A stretch of DNA of 64,000 bases from Novosphingobium hassiacum (GTDB lineage: Bacteria > Pseudomonadota > Alphaproteobacteria > Sphingomonadales > Sphingomonadaceae), in the NCBI RefSeq assembly GCF_014196055.1, contig NZ_JACICY010000005.1:144591-208590 (forward strand). Reading direction: 5' to 3'. Shown here one piece after another: positions 53,183 through 63,959 of this stretch (the first letter of the stretch is position 1; every line of letters begins with the position of its first letter). The position numbers were made by a program, and so were the translations under genes. Below the pieces are notes generated by a model that was not told the origin of the DNA, made no database searches, and saw only the letters and a program-made list of their open reading frames with translations.

Positions 53183-53376
53183 TTGGGAAGACCAGCAAGC
53201 AGGAGGTCGAGCTGGCGAAGTTCCTGCGCGACGGTTTCCTTGAGCTTGCGATGGCGCACCTTGAGAATCGCGAGTTCCTTTCCGGCACTCTCGTCTCTGG
53301 CTGAAATTGCGCTCTCGGCTGCCGCAAGGGCATGCTCCAGCCTGTCGAGCGCCGCGTCCAATGCTTCCGTCACCAT
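53179..53376 (-). CDS. Small coiled-coil protein upstream of zapA
   Basis: A 65-aa all-helical protein, MVTEALDAALDRLEHALAAA..., heptad pattern throughout with a Lys/Arg patch (KVRHRKLKE). Coupled to zapA by ATGA overlap. Such genes are common before zapA in sphingomonads and may help divisome assembly, but no family with known function is recognised. ATG 53376 or six codons earlier. Confidence 0.75.
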   Translation of the reverse strand: MVTEALDAALDRLEHALAAAESAISARDESAGKELAILKVRHRKLKETVAQELRQLDLLLAGLPK

Positions 53377-53588
53377 GGGCACGAACGCTAGCACATGTCC
53401 GGCTTATCGCAACAGCAAGGCGCATCGTCGCGTAGGATAACGCGCCACAACAGCTGTGGACGCGCATTGACATGCCCGCCAGCCTTGACCGTGCGGGTCG
53501 TCGTGACCAAAGAGACGCGACCCCGAATCATCGGAATTAGGGCTGAAGGTCGCTGCGGGCTGCACGATCAGGAAGGGCTTCTACAAGC

Positions 53589-55559
53589 ATGACACGCGAA
53601 TCCACCGAGACATTGGCGCCTATGGCCAATGCGATCCGCGCGCTTGCAATGGATGCTGTGCAGGCTGCGAATTCGGGCCACCCGGGTATGCCGATGGGCA
53701 TGGCCGATGTGGCGACGGTTCTGTGGACGAAGTTTCTGAAGCACGATCCGTCGGCACCCAAGTGGTCCGACCGCGATCGCTTCGTGCTGTCGGCGGGCCA
53801 CGGCTCGATGCTGATCTACGCGCTGCTGCACCTGACCGGCTATGAAGCGCCGACGATGGACAACATCCGCAACTTCCGCCAGCTAACTAGCCCTTGCGCG
53901 GGTCACCCCGAGAACTTCCTGCTCGAAGGCGTGGAATGCACCACCGGGCCGCTGGGTCAGGGTGTGGCGATGGCGGTGGGCATGGCGATGGCCGAGCGGC
54001 ATCTGAATGCGCAGTTCGGTGACGAGCTCGTCGATCACAAGACCTGGGTCGTCGCGGGTGACGGCTGCCTGATGGAAGGCCTGAACCATGAGGCGATCGG
54101 TCTGGCGGGCACGCTGAAGCTGGGCCGCCTGAATGTCCTATGGGACGACAACAAGATCACCATCGACGGCGATACTTCGCTTTCGACGACCGAAGACATC
54201 CTGGGCCGCTATACCGCAAGCGGTTGGCACGTGACGTCGTGTGACGGGCATGATTTTGCCGACATCGAGCGTGCGCTGGCCGAGGCCGACGCTGACCCTC
54301 GTCCGTCGCTGGTCGCTTGCCACACGGTCATCGGCAAGGGCGCGCCGAACAAGCAGGGCGGGCACAATGTCCACGGATCGCCGTTGGGTGCGGATGAAAT
54401 CGCCGCTGCGCGCGAATATCTGGGCTGGACTGCGGCTCCGTTCGAGATTCCGGCTGATATTCTGGCTAACTGGCGCGCTGCTGGTGCAAGCGGCAAGTCT
54501 GTTCGCGAGGCGTGGGAAGCGCGCGCTGCGGGCAATGCCAAAGCGGCTGAACTGGCGCGGCGGATGTCGGGCGAACTGCCGGCCGACACTGGCTATGACG
54601 CCTATGTCCAGTCGCTGATCGCCAATCCGCCCAAGGTGGCGACGCGCAAGTCGAGCGAGATGGCGCTTGAGGCGTTGACCGCCAAAGTGCCCGAAATGGT
54701 CGGCGGGTCTGCCGATCTGACCGGATCGAACAACACCAAGACCAAGTCGACTGCGCCGTTCACGCCCGACAGCTACGACGGGCGCTACGTCTATTACGGC
54801 ATCCGCGAATTCGGCATGGCGGCGGCGATGAACGGCATGGCGCTGCACGGGGGTGTAATCCCTTACGGCGGCACGTTCCTGATGTTCTCGGACTACTGCC
54901 GCAATGCGGTGCGTATGTCGGCGCTGCAGCATCAGCGCGTGGTCTATGTGTTCACGCATGATTCGATCGGGCTTGGCGAAGATGGCCCGACCCATCAACC
55001 GGTCGAGCATGTCATGTCCTTGCGCATGATCCCCAACCTGCTGGTGTTCCGCCCCGCCGATGCGATCGAGACGGCTGAGGCCTGGGCGCTGGCGCTGGCT
55101 AACAAGGACCGTCCGTCGGTGCTGGCGCTGACCCGCCAGAACTTGCCGCCGGTGCGTTTCGATGCCGAGATGAAGAGCGCCAAGGGTGCCTATCGGCTTG
55201 TATCAGCCGAAGCCGCGCGCAAGGTCGTGCTGCTGGCAACCGGTTCGGAAGTGGCATTGGCGATGGACGTCGCCGCAGCACTTGAAGCAAAGGGCATCGG
55301 CGCGGACGTGGTGTCTGTACCGTGCTGGGAGCTGTTCGAGGAGCAGCATGCGGACTATCGCGCCGACCTGTTGCCCGCCGACACGCTCAAGGTCTCGATC
55401 GAGGCCGGCGTTACGCTGGGCTGGCAGAAGTACGTTGGCGACGGACTGACGATCGGTATCGATACGTTCGGTGCCTCGGCTCCGGCTGAGGTTTTGTTCG
55501 AACACTTCGGTCTTACGACTGACAAGATTGTCCCGCAGATACTTTCGCGGATTTCGTAA
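53589..55559 (+). CDS. tkt: Transketolase
   Basis: A 656-aa ThDP enzyme of the pentose phosphate pathway. [19 protein letters not shown], the ThDP motif [18 protein letters not shown] with [10 protein letters not shown], and the C-terminal [18 protein letters not shown] are present. Length is normal. First gene of the tkt-gap-MOSC-pgk-aldolase cluster. Confidence 0.98.
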   Translation: MTRESTETLAPMANAIRALAMDAVQAANSGHPGMPMGMADVATVLWTKFLKHDPSAPKWSDRDRFVLSAGHGSMLIYALLHLTGYEAPTMDNIRNFRQLTSPCAGHPENFLLEGVECTTGPLGQGVAMAVGMAMAERHLNAQFGDELVDHKTWVVAGDGCLMEGLNHEAIGLAGTLKLGRLNVLWDDNKITIDGDTSLSTTEDILGRYTASGWHVTSCDGHDFADIERALAEADADPRPSLVACHTVIGKGAPNKQGGHNVHGSPLGADEIAAAREYLGWTAAPFEIPADILANWRAAGASGKSVREAWEARAAGNAKAAELARRMSGELPADTGYDAYVQSLIANPPKVATRKSSEMALEALTAKVPEMVGGSADLTGSNNTKTKSTAPFTPDSYDGRYVYYGIREFGMAAAMNGMALHGGVIPYGGTFLMFSDYCRNAVRMSALQHQRVVYVFTHDSIGLGEDGPTHQPVEHVMSLRMIPNLLVFRPADAIETAEAWALALANKDRPSVLALTRQNLPPVRFDAEMKSAKGAYRLVSAEAARKVVLLATGSEVALAMDVAAALEAKGIGADVVSVPCWELFEEQHADYRADLLPADTLKVSIEAGVTLGWQKYVGDGLTIGIDTFGASAPAEVLFEHFGLTTDKIVPQILSRIS

Positions 55560-55579
55560 ATTCAACAGGAGAACTTGGC

Positions 55580-56587
55580 ATGGCGATCAAGGTAGCAATC
55601 AACGGTTTCGGACGTATCGGGCGCAACGTGGCCCGCGCCATCCTCGAGCGGCCCGATTGCGGCCTTGAGCTGGTTTCGATCAACGACTTGGCCGATGCCA
55701 AGGCCAACGCGCTGCTGTTCAAGCGCGACAGCGTGCATGGCGCGTTCGCGGGCGACGTCTCGGTCGATGGCAATGATCTGATCGTCAACGGCAAGCGCAT
55801 CCACGTGACCGCCGAGCGCGATCCCGCCAATCTGCCGCATGCCGCCAACGGGATCGACATCGCGATGGAATGCACCGGCTTCTTTGCGAACCGCGAAGGC
55901 GGTCAGAAGCACCTTGATGCAGGCGCCAAACGCGTGCTGATCTCGGCTCCAGGCAAGAACGTCGACCTGACCGTCGTGTTCGGCGTGAACGACGACAAGC
56001 TGACTGCCGATCACAAGATCGTGTCGAACGCATCGTGCACCACCAACTGCCTCGCGCCGATGGCCAAGGTGCTGCATGAATCGATCGGTATCGAGCGCGG
56101 TCTGATGACCACGATCCATTCGTACACCAACGACCAGAAGATCCTCGACCAAATCCACAGCGATCCCCGCCGTGCGCGCGCTGCGGCGATGAACATGATC
56201 CCGACCAGCACCGGCGCTGCCGTGGCGGTTGGCGAAGTTCTGCCCGACCTGAAGGGCAAGCTCGACGGGTCTTCGATCCGCGTGCCCACGCCGAACGTTT
56301 CGGTGGTCGACCTGACCTTCACGCCGAAGCGCGACACGACGCTGGAAGAGGTCAACTCGTTGCTCAAGGCTGCTGCCGAAGGCCCGCTCAAGGGCGTGCT
56401 GGGTTACACCGAAGAGCCGCTGGTTTCGATCGACTTCAACCACGATTCGCATTCGTCGACGATCGACAGCCTTGAGACTGCCGTGCTCGAAGGCAAGCTG
56501 GTCCGTGTGCTTTCGTGGTACGACAACGAATGGGGCTTCTCGAACCGCATGCTCGACACTGCGGGCGTGATGAGCAAGTTCCTCTAA
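55580..56587 (+). CDS. gap: Glyceraldehyde-3-phosphate dehydrogenase
   Basis: A 335-aa NAD-dependent enzyme. N-terminal NAD site [16 protein letters not shown], active-site Cys in [17 protein letters not shown] (about residue 154), and C-terminal [17 protein letters not shown]. It starts 20 nt after tkt with an AGGAG site. Confidence 0.98.
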   Translation: MAIKVAINGFGRIGRNVARAILERPDCGLELVSINDLADAKANALLFKRDSVHGAFAGDVSVDGNDLIVNGKRIHVTAERDPANLPHAANGIDIAMECTGFFANREGGQKHLDAGAKRVLISAPGKNVDLTVVFGVNDDKLTADHKIVSNASCTTNCLAPMAKVLHESIGIERGLMTTIHSYTNDQKILDQIHSDPRRARAAAMNMIPTSTGAAVAVGEVLPDLKGKLDGSSIRVPTPNVSVVDLTFTPKRDTTLEEVNSLLKAAAEGPLKGVLGYTEEPLVSIDFNHDSHSSTIDSLETAVLEGKLVRVLSWYDNEWGFSNRMLDTAGVMSKFL

Positions 56588-56602
56588 GGATTGTTGCAAA
56601 AC

Positions 56603-57070
56603 ATGGGACGTCTCGGTGGCATTGCGCGGCATGATCGTTCGCGTGGACCCATCGAGACGCTCGACCACGTTGCGGTCACGCGGACGCTGGGCGTTCGTGG
56701 TGACCTGCGTGGCGCGGTGCGGCCCGGAAAGACCGGGCGGCGGCAGATCTCGCTGATCGAAGCGGAAAGCTGGGAGGCTGCTCTTGGCGAGCTGCAGCCC
56801 GCGCCGGAGCGCGAACTGGCATGGCACGTCAGGCGCGCCAACCTGCTGGTGCAGGGCATTCGCCTTCCGCGCGAACCCGGCAAGGTCATCGCCATCGGCA
56901 AGACGCTGCGCATCGAAATTACCTGCGAATGCGATCCGTGCAATCGCATGGACGAAATCCACCCCGGCCTGAAACTTGCCCTGATGCCCGACTGGCGTGG
57001 CGGCATTCTCGGTCGGGTCCTGACCGATGGCGACATTGCCATCGGTGACGAAGTGAGGATCGAGCAATGA
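56603..57070 (+). CDS. MOSC domain-containing protein
   Basis: A 155-aa single MOSC domain: [50 protein letters not shown], and the conserved cysteine in [18 protein letters not shown] (about residues 112-129). MOSC proteins handle sulfur or molybdenum-cofactor chemistry. It sits between gap and pgk and overlaps the pgk start by ATGA, so it is expressed with glycolytic genes. Confidence 0.9.
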   Translation: MGRLGGIARHDRSRGPIETLDHVAVTRTLGVRGDLRGAVRPGKTGRRQISLIEAESWEAALGELQPAPERELAWHVRRANLLVQGIRLPREPGKVIAIGKTLRIEITCECDPCNRMDEIHPGLKLALMPDWRGGILGRVLTDGDIAIGDEVRIEQ

Positions 57071-58254
57071 GCTTCAAGACCCTGGACGACCTTGGTGACC
57101 TGAGCGGCAAGACCGTGCTGGTGCGTGAGGATCTGAACGTGCCGATGGCCGATGGCGTGGTCACCGACGATACACGGCTACGCGCGACCGTTGCGACGCT
57201 GTGCGAGCTGGCGGATAAGGGTGCCAAGGTGCTGGTTCTGGCGCACTTCGGCCGTCCCAAGGGTCAGCCTTCGGCGGAATTCTCGCTGAACAAGCTGGCG
57301 CGGCCGCTGGCGCATGTGCTGGGCCGTCCGGTCGCCTATATCGACTGGGAGGGCGACAAGGCAGCGGTGGCAGCGATGCAACCCGGTGAGATCGCGGTGT
57401 TGGAAAATACGCGCTTCTTTGGCAGTGAGGAAAAGAACGATCCCGCAGTCGTCGCGCGGTTTGCGAGCCTTGGCGATATCTACGTCAACGATGCGTTTTC
57501 GGCTGCGCACCGCGCGCACGCTTCGACCGAAGGGCTGGCGCATGCGCTTCCGGCCTATGCTGGGCGGGCGATGGAGGCAGAATTGAAGGCGCTGGAAAAG
57601 GCGCTGGGCAATCCCGAGCATCCGGTGGCGGCAGTGGTCGGCGGGGCCAAGGTCTCGACCAAGCTCGATGTCTTGAAGCATCTGGTCGGCAAGGTCGATC
57701 ACCTGATCATCGGCGGCGGCATGGCCAACACTTTCCTGGCCGCGCGCGGCGTGGCGGTGGGCAAGTCGTTGTGCGAGCATGACCTGACCGCGACGGCGGA
57801 CGAGATTCTCGAGAATGCGGACAAATCGGGCTGCACGGTGCATCTGCCGTATGATGTCGTGGTGTCGAAGGAATTTGCCGCGAACCCGCCGAGCCTGCGG
57901 ACCTGCAATGTGCATGAAGTGGCTGCCGATGAGATGATTCTCGACGTCGGGCCGACTGCGGTCGAGGCGCTGGCCGATGTGCTCAAGACCTGTCGCACGC
58001 TGGTATGGAACGGGCCGATGGGCGCGTTCGAGACCGAGCCGTTCGATACGGCCACGGTTGCGCTGGCGAAGACCGCAGCGGCGCTGACCAAGGAAGGTTC
58101 GCTGGTTTCGGTAGCTGGTGGTGGCGATACGGTTGCTGCGCTCAACCATGCCGGCGTCGCGGGCGATTTCTCGTACGTTTCGACGGCGGGTGGTGCTTTC
58201 CTCGAATGGATGGAAGGCAAGGAGCTTCCGGGCGTCGCGGCGCTCGAGCGATAA
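57067..58254 (+). CDS. pgk: Phosphoglycerate kinase
   Basis: A 395-aa glycolytic kinase. [23 protein letters not shown], the basic patch [27 protein letters not shown] and the ATP site [13 protein letters not shown] are present. ATG overlaps the MOSC stop by 4 nt. Confidence 0.98.
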   Translation: MSFKTLDDLGDLSGKTVLVREDLNVPMADGVVTDDTRLRATVATLCELADKGAKVLVLAHFGRPKGQPSAEFSLNKLARPLAHVLGRPVAYIDWEGDKAAVAAMQPGEIAVLENTRFFGSEEKNDPAVVARFASLGDIYVNDAFSAAHRAHASTEGLAHALPAYAGRAMEAELKALEKALGNPEHPVAAVVGGAKVSTKLDVLKHLVGKVDHLIIGGGMANTFLAARGVAVGKSLCEHDLTATADEILENADKSGCTVHLPYDVVVSKEFAANPPSLRTCNVHEVAADEMILDVGPTAVEALADVLKTCRTLVWNGPMGAFETEPFDTATVALAKTAAALTKEGSLVSVAGGGDTVAALNHAGVAGDFSYVSTAGGAFLEWMEGKELPGVAALER

Positions 58255-58262
58255 AATTTGAG

Positions 58263-58289
58263 GGCGCGTGTTGCACTGCGGCACGCGCC
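58263..58289 (+). terminator. Hairpin after pgk
   Basis: GGCGCGTG / CACGCGCC stem (58263-58270 and 58282-58289); no T run follows, so it may be a pause or RNA-stability structure rather than a full terminator. Confidence 0.4.
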
Positions 58290-58407
58290 TGATTATGGAC
58301 CGTTCGCAAATCGGCGCGTCACCCAGGTCGCGCATTTTTTTGGCGCAATTGCGCATAGCTATGCGGAGCCCGGTTTCCGGAGCTTTTGCCAGTACAAGGT
58401 GGGCTGA

Positions 58408-59295
58408 ATGAACACGACCGAAATGACTGCGAAGATGGCTTCCGGCAATGGCTTCATTGCCGCTCTCGACCAGTCCGGCGGTTCAACCCCCAAGGCGCTC
58501 GCAGGCTATGGCGTGACCGAGGATGCCTGGTCCACCGAAGAGGAAATGTACGGCCTGATCCACGACATGCGTTCGCGGATCATCAGGTCTGACGTGTTCC
58601 ACGGCGACAAGGTGATCGGCGCGATCCTGTTCGAACGCACGATGGATGGCTCGGTCGATGGCAAGCCCGTTCCGCAGGCGCTGATCGACAAGGGCGTGGT
58701 ACCGTTCATCAAGATCGACAAGGGTCTGGAAGACGAAGCCAACGGCGTGCAGCTGATGAAGCCGATGCCGACGCTGGACGAGCTGCTGACGCGTTCGAAG
58801 GCGATGGGCGTTTATGGCACCAAGGAGCGTTCGGTCATCAATTCGGCCAATCGCGAAGGCATCGCGGCAGTCGTCGCGCAGCAGTTCGCGATCGGCAATC
58901 AGGTGCTCAGCCACGGCATGATGCCGATCATCGAGCCCGAAGTGAACATCAAGAGCGAGACGCGCGCAGAGTGCGATGCGATCCTGCTCGACGAGATCCT
59001 GAAGAACCTGGATGCGCTGCCCGATGGCGTGCAGGTCATGCTCAAGCTGTCGCTGCCGGTCGAGCCGTGCACGTTCGATCCGCTGGTTGCCCATCCCAAG
59101 GTACTGCGCGTGGTGGCGCTGTCGGGCGGGTTCAAGCGTCCCGAGGCTTGCGCGCATCTGGCCAAGAACAAGGGCATCATCGCCAGCTTCAGCCGCGCTC
59201 TGCTCGAAGACCTGCGTCACCAGATGACCGACGCGGAATTCGACGCAGCGCTGGGTAGCGCGATCGACGAGATCTACGCGGGTTCGATCGCCTAA
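58408..59295 (+). CDS. fda: Fructose-bisphosphate aldolase class I
   Basis: A 295-aa Schiff-base aldolase: ALDQSGGSTPKALAGYG (phosphate/substrate loop), PFIKIDKGL with the candidate Schiff-base lysines, and MPIIEPEVNI. The length matches bacterial class I aldolases. It has 150 nt of upstream sequence with an own promoter possible (TTGCGCATAGCTATGCG palindrome at about 58345-58362). Confidence 0.93.
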   Translation: MNTTEMTAKMASGNGFIAALDQSGGSTPKALAGYGVTEDAWSTEEEMYGLIHDMRSRIIRSDVFHGDKVIGAILFERTMDGSVDGKPVPQALIDKGVVPFIKIDKGLEDEANGVQLMKPMPTLDELLTRSKAMGVYGTKERSVINSANREGIAAVVAQQFAIGNQVLSHGMMPIIEPEVNIKSETRAECDAILLDEILKNLDALPDGVQVMLKLSLPVEPCTFDPLVAHPKVLRVVALSGGFKRPEACAHLAKNKGIIASFSRALLEDLRHQMTDAEFDAALGSAIDEIYAGSIA

Positions 59296-59322
59296 GCATT
59301 ATTCGGTTGAGAGGACGGAAAT

Positions 59323-59365
59323 GGCCGCCCCGCACCTGGCATAAGCCGGGGCGGGGCGTTTTCCG
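59323..59365 (+). terminator. Terminator after the aldolase gene
   Basis: CCGCCCCG / CGGGGCGG stem with a CACCTGGCATAAGC loop, followed by GGCGTTTTCCG. Confidence 0.7.
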
Positions 59366-59402
59366 TTTCGGGCTATCTTGTGTGCCAACGCTGGCGCTGA
59401 GC

Positions 59403-59482
59403 ACCCACCCGGCTGCGACTAACTCCGCCTTCGGCTGCGTAAGTCTCGCTCCCCTCCCTCAAGGGAGGGGTTGGGGGTGGGT
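59403..59482. repeat. Repeat family A, full copy (reverse orientation)
   Basis: GGCTGCGACTAACTCCGCC then AAGTCTCGCTCCCCTCCCTC and the AAGGGAGGGGTTGGGGGTGG arm; reverse complement aligns with the 51524 copy through both core and arms. Confidence 0.85.
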
Positions 59483-59496
59483 TTACGACCTCGGGT

Positions 59497-59895
59497 CTAC
59501 TGGCGCGGCGTGATACTGAAGTGGAAGCGGTAGCTGGCGGGCGGGATCGCGCCCTCCAGTGTTGTTCGCCCCGGTTCAACCGTATCGAGCATCAGGCCGT
59601 CGCTGGCAGGTTCGCCGAGCGTGAAGTTGCGGAACGTGGATTCGCCGTTCTGCATGACGGTTGCGGCGACGATCACGCGCCCGGCCCAGACGCAACGGGC
59701 GTTCATCGGGCAGCGGCTGTCCTCGTTGATCGCGTCGGGACGGATGGTGAGCGCGCCGACGCGGATGGTCTGGCCGATCTGCGCGAAGCCATCGCTCTGC
59801 GGGGGCGGGGCCTGTTCGACTGCGGGCGGGATGATCGTGCAGGCCGACAGGGCCAGTGCGGGGAGGGCAGCGAGCGCGAGGATTTTGTGGTTCAT
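59497..59895 (-). CDS. Putative lipoprotein
   Basis: A 132-aa protein with a lipobox signal (MNHKILALAALPALALSAC, Cys at residue 19). A Pro-rich stretch precedes a beta-rich domain with SRCPMNARCVWAGRVIVAAT, a two-cysteine motif frequent in small bacterial lipoproteins of unknown role. Convergent with the aldolase gene. Confidence 0.8.
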   Translation of the reverse strand: MNHKILALAALPALALSACTIIPPAVEQAPPPQSDGFAQIGQTIRVGALTIRPDAINEDSRCPMNARCVWAGRVIVAATVMQNGESTFRNFTLGEPASDGLMLDTVEPGRTTLEGAIPPASYRFHFSITPRQ

Positions 59896-59988
59896 GTACG
59901 CTACAATGATCGGCGCGGCTGAACCGGTCCCGAACGTGCCCACCACCTACATGATTGCAGCCGTGGCCCGGCGGGGATAAGGGGCGGC

Positions 59989-60630
59989 ATGGCAAAACCT
60001 TCTGCAGACTTGTACCTGATCTCTCCGCTCGATGTGACCGGAGGCTTCGCCGACCGGCTAGCACGCGCGCTCGACGCCGGGCCGGTGGCGGCGTTCCAGT
60101 TCCGGGTGAAGGGTCTGGACGATCATGCCGCCGCACCCTTGGCCGAGCCGTTGCAGAAAATCTGCGCGGATCGGGACGTGGCGTTCATCGTCAACGATTC
60201 GGTAAGCCTGGCCAAGCGGCTTGGCGCTGACGGGGTCCATTTGGGGCAGAAGGACGGCGATGTCCGCGAGGCGCGCGAGCGGCTCGGGCGCGATGTGCAG
60301 ATCGGGGTGACCTGTCACGACAGCCGCCATTTCGCGATGGCGGCGGGTGAGGCTGGTGCCGATTATGTGGCGTTCGGGGCGTTCTTTCCGTCGAGCACCA
60401 AAGAGACTGAGCATGTCGCGACGCTCGACACGCTGGAATGGTGGCAGACCATTTTCGAGCTGCCCTGCGTGGCGATAGGCGGAATTACTCCGGAGAACTG
60501 TGGGCCGATCGTGCAGGCAGGTGCAGACTTTCTGGCGGTGAGCAATGCGGTGTGGGGCGGCGATGAAGCGGCCGCCGTCGTAGCGTTCAACGAGGCGATC
60601 CGTGCCAATCCTCGGATAAACGACCGCTGA
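59989..60630 (+). CDS. thiE: Thiamine phosphate synthase
   Basis: A 213-aa TIM-barrel enzyme that joins hydroxymethylpyrimidine diphosphate and thiazole phosphate. The phosphate and metal-binding motifs VAAFQFRVKG, FIVNDSVSLAKRLGADGVHL and GVTCHD, plus YVAFGAFFPSSTKE and AIGGITPENC, are all seen. Lone thiE here, no riboswitch evident upstream. Confidence 0.93.
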   Translation: MAKPSADLYLISPLDVTGGFADRLARALDAGPVAAFQFRVKGLDDHAAAPLAEPLQKICADRDVAFIVNDSVSLAKRLGADGVHLGQKDGDVREARERLGRDVQIGVTCHDSRHFAMAAGEAGADYVAFGAFFPSSTKETEHVATLDTLEWWQTIFELPCVAIGGITPENCGPIVQAGADFLAVSNAVWGGDEAAAVVAFNEAIRANPRINDR

Positions 60631-60687
60631 CGGGAACCACGCGCGGCGACGGCGGGTTCTTCCGGTACAGTTTTTCCGGGAATTCCA

Positions 60688-61821
60688 ATGCTTCGTTCCG
60701 CTGCAACCGCGATCGCTCTTCTTTCACTTTCTGCATGTGGCTCCGGGGACAAAGGATCTCCTAGCGAAGCAGCGTCCGATACGGCAGCGAGCAGCGACGC
60801 GCTGCTGTCAAAGGACCCGGCTCCGGGGCAAAAGGGAGAGGCCGAAGACATGGCCAGACCAATGATGCAGGCGCAGGTGGTGCTGGAGCGCATGGGTTTT
60901 GCACCGGGCGTCATCGATGGCAAGGAAGGCCTGTCGACACGCAACGCGGTTGAGGGCTTCCAGAGCGCCAATGATTTGCCGGTGACGGGCAAGTTCGATG
61001 AGCCGACGATGCAGGCGTTGGCAAAGTGGTCGAACATTCCGGCGACGCGGGTCGTGACGATCCCCGACGACTTCGCGCGCGGGCCGTTTGCGGCGCTGCC
61101 CAAGGACCCGGCGGCACAGGCAAAATTGCCTTCGCTTGGCTATGCATCGCTTGAGGAAAAGCTGGCGGAGCGGTTCCATACGACGGGCGACGTGCTGCGC
61201 GCGCTGAACCCGCAATTGGCGCAGCCCGCACCCAACCCGAGTGCAGCGTCAGAGCAGCCCGAAGCGAAGTTGCCGCCTGTGGCTTATGCCGCCGGACAGA
61301 ATATTCGGGTGCCGAACGTGGGTGCTGATGCGTTCGACCGTAGCGCGGTGAAGGACGCGGCATGGGCCGATACGTTGTTCAGCCTGGGCGTGGGCACGAC
61401 TCAGCCCAAGGCTGACAAGATCGTCGTCAGCAAGAAGGGTGGTACGCTCAAGGTCTACGACGCTGCCGACAAGCTGGTCGCGCTGTTCACCGTCACCACC
61501 GGATCGAGCAAGGATCCGCTGCCACTGGGCAACTGGAAGATCAACGGAACGTCGTACAATCCCCAGTTCAGCTATGACGCGAGCCTGTTCTGGGATGTGC
61601 CCGACAGCAAGGGCGAGCACCTGTTGCCGCCGGGGCCGAACGGGCCGGTCGGCGTGGTGTGGATCGATCTGTCGAAGGAGCATTACGGCATTCACGGAAC
61701 GCCCGAGCCGCAGACGATCGGACGCGCCGAGAGTCATGGCTGCGTGCGCCTGACCAACTGGGACGCTGCGCGGCTTGCCGAGATGGTGAGCGGGTCGACG
61801 AAGGTTTCATTCGTAAGCTGA
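60688..61821 (+). CDS. L,D-transpeptidase (YkuD) lipoprotein with peptidoglycan-binding domain
   Basis: A 377-aa cell-wall cross-linking enzyme. Lipobox ALLSLSACGSGDKG (Cys at residue 17); a peptidoglycan-binding domain (about residues 55-110, GFAPGVIDGKEGLSTRNAVE); and the YkuD catalytic domain (about 245-375) with the active-site motif IHGTPEPQTIGRAESHGCVR (HGC). It makes 3-3 cross-links or anchors lipoproteins. Confidence 0.93.
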   Translation: MLRSAATAIALLSLSACGSGDKGSPSEAASDTAASSDALLSKDPAPGQKGEAEDMARPMMQAQVVLERMGFAPGVIDGKEGLSTRNAVEGFQSANDLPVTGKFDEPTMQALAKWSNIPATRVVTIPDDFARGPFAALPKDPAAQAKLPSLGYASLEEKLAERFHTTGDVLRALNPQLAQPAPNPSAASEQPEAKLPPVAYAAGQNIRVPNVGADAFDRSAVKDAAWADTLFSLGVGTTQPKADKIVVSKKGGTLKVYDAADKLVALFTVTTGSSKDPLPLGNWKINGTSYNPQFSYDASLFWDVPDSKGEHLLPPGPNGPVGVVWIDLSKEHYGIHGTPEPQTIGRAESHGCVRLTNWDAARLAEMVSGSTKVSFVS

Positions 61822-61888
61822 ACGCCCTTCCCAGCGACTGCCCGGCGTGCCAGACACGGCGTTTGGTAACGAATAGTCGGAGCAGGGC

Positions 61889-63841
61889 ATGACCGGGATC
61901 GCAGCGCCAAGGGAATTGACGGTTCGAGGCGTGATCCTCGGCGCGCTGCTGACGGTGCTGTTTACCGCTGCCAACGTCTATCTGGGATTACGCATCGGGC
62001 TGACGTTTGCGACGTCGATCCCGGCGGCGGTCATTTCGATGGCGGTGCTGCGCGGCTTTTCGGGCGCGACGATTCAGGAAAACAACATCGTCCAGACGAT
62101 CGCGAGTTCGGCGGGAACGCTGTCGGCGATCGTGTTCGTTCTGCCCGGGCTGGTCATGGTCGGTTGGTGGGCGGACTTTCCGTACTGGGAATCGGTCGCG
62201 GTGATTGCCGTCGGCGGCGTGCTGGGGGTGATGTATTCGGTGCCGCTGCGGCGCGCGCTGGTGACTGGTTCCGACCTGCCCTATCCTGAGGGCGTAGCTG
62301 CCGCCGAAGTGCTGAAAGTCGGCGCAGGCGTCGGCGGGGCCGAGGAAAACCGCAAGGGTCTGGCGGCGGTGACCGCAGGTGGCTTGCTGGCGGCGCTTTA
62401 TCCGTTGCTTGCCAAGATGAAGTTCGCGGTGGAGGAAGTCGGCGGCGTGTTCAAGCTTGGGTCGGGCAGCTCAATGCTGTTCGGCGGGCTGTCGCTGGCG
62501 CTGGTCGGCGTGGGGCATCTGGTGGGGATCGCGGTGGGCATTGCGATGCTGACCGGGATCGTGATCAGTTTCGGTTTCCTGCTGCCGCAATTCACGGCGG
62601 GTGGTCCGCCGGTCGGGACCGAGCTTGCCGATTTCGTCGGCACGGTGTTCCGCGAGAAAATCCGCTTCATCGGCGCAGGCACGATCGGCGTGGCGGCGAT
62701 CTGGACCCTGCTGCGGGTTATCGGCCCGATCGTGCGTGGGATTGCCGGTGCGCTGGCGGCGAACAAGTCGCGCAAGGGTGCCGGGATGGACACGCTTGAA
62801 CTGACCGAGCGTGATTTGCCGATCGGTATTGTCGGGGGGACGATCCTGCTGTCGATGATACCGATCGCCCTGCTGCTGACAGATTTCGCGACTGGCGGTC
62901 CGGTGGCGGGTGCGCTGGGCATGACGCTGATCGCGTCGGTGCTCTATGTGCTGGTGGCCGGCATCATTATTGCATCGGTCTGCGGGTACATGGCCGGGCT
63001 TATCGGGGCTTCGAACAGTCCGATTTCGGGCGTGGGCATTCTGGCGGCGCTGGGCATTTCACTGCTGCTGCTCGGCCTGTTCGGGCAAGGTGGAAGCGAG
63101 AGCGATACCAAGGCGCTGGTCGCGTTCGCGCTGTTCGTGACCGCAATCGTGTTTGGCGTGGCGACGATTTCGAACGACAACCTGCAGGATCTCAAGACCG
63201 GGCAACTCGTCGGTGCGACGCCTTGGCGGCAGCAGATCGCGCTGGTGCTGGGCGTGCTGTTCGGCGCACTGGTGATCCCGCCGATCCTTGACCTGCTCAA
63301 TTCGACGTTTGGATTTCAGGGCGCGCCAGGCGCGGGACCGAACGCATTGTCGGCTCCGCAGGCGGCGCTGATCTCGGCGATTGCGCAGGGCGTGCTGGGC
63401 GGGAGTTTGGATTGGGATCTGGTCGGGCTGGGCGCGGCGATTGGCGCAGGCGTGGTGTTGATTGACGAATTGCTCAAGCGTTCGGGCAAGGGATCACTGC
63501 CACCGCTGGCCGTGGGCATGGGCATGTACCTGCCGACGCAGGTGACGATGCTGGTGATCGTCGGCGCGGTGCTGGGGCATCTTTATAATCGCTGGGCCAA
63601 GCGTCAGACGTCGCCCGAACTGGCCGAGCGCATGGGCGTGCTGACCGCGACCGGGCTGATCGTAGGGGATAGTCTGTTCAACATCGTCTATGCCGCGATC
63701 GTTGCCAGCACGAACAATCCCGATGCGCTGGCAGTGGTCGAGGACTTCCCGGCAGCACTACCGTTCGGGGTGGCGGTGTTCGTGGGGATTTTGGCCTACG
63801 CCTATTGGCGGATGCGGCGCGACGGGCGGTTTAGCGCTTGA
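61889..63841 (+). CDS. OPT family oligopeptide transporter
   Basis: A 650-aa multi-pass membrane protein with about 14-16 hydrophobic segments. N-terminal RGVILGALLTVLFTAANVYL, NNIVQTIASSAGTLSAIVFV, SDLPYPEGVAAAEVL and LIGASNSPISGVGILAAL are OPT hallmarks. It likely imports peptides or metal chelates by proton symport; substrate unknown. The final cytoplasmic tail is short. Confidence 0.92.
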   Translation: MTGIAAPRELTVRGVILGALLTVLFTAANVYLGLRIGLTFATSIPAAVISMAVLRGFSGATIQENNIVQTIASSAGTLSAIVFVLPGLVMVGWWADFPYWESVAVIAVGGVLGVMYSVPLRRALVTGSDLPYPEGVAAAEVLKVGAGVGGAEENRKGLAAVTAGGLLAALYPLLAKMKFAVEEVGGVFKLGSGSSMLFGGLSLALVGVGHLVGIAVGIAMLTGIVISFGFLLPQFTAGGPPVGTELADFVGTVFREKIRFIGAGTIGVAAIWTLLRVIGPIVRGIAGALAANKSRKGAGMDTLELTERDLPIGIVGGTILLSMIPIALLLTDFATGGPVAGALGMTLIASVLYVLVAGIIIASVCGYMAGLIGASNSPISGVGILAALGISLLLLGLFGQGGSESDTKALVAFALFVTAIVFGVATISNDNLQDLKTGQLVGATPWRQQIALVLGVLFGALVIPPILDLLNSTFGFQGAPGAGPNALSAPQAALISAIAQGVLGGSLDWDLVGLGAAIGAGVVLIDELLKRSGKGSLPPLAVGMGMYLPTQVTMLVIVGAVLGHLYNRWAKRQTSPELAERMGVLTATGLIVGDSLFNIVYAAIVASTNNPDALAVVEDFPAALPFGVAVFVGILAYAYWRMRRDGRFSA

Positions 63842-63869
63842 TAGCCTGGCGTTGAACCGCACACACACC

Positions 63870-63931
63870 CGTTCGTGTCGAGCGAAGTCGAGACACTGAG
63901 CGCGGTGTCTCGACTTCGCTCGACACGAACG
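63870..63931. repeat. Repeat family C, compact copy
   Basis: 27-nt arms (63870-63896 and 63905-63931), perfect reverse complements, 8-nt loop. The arm includes GTGTCGAGCGAAGTCGAGAC. It may also terminate the OPT transcript. Confidence 0.9.
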
Positions 63932-63959
63932 GGCTGTGGGGTGAACAAAGGCCGTTGGG

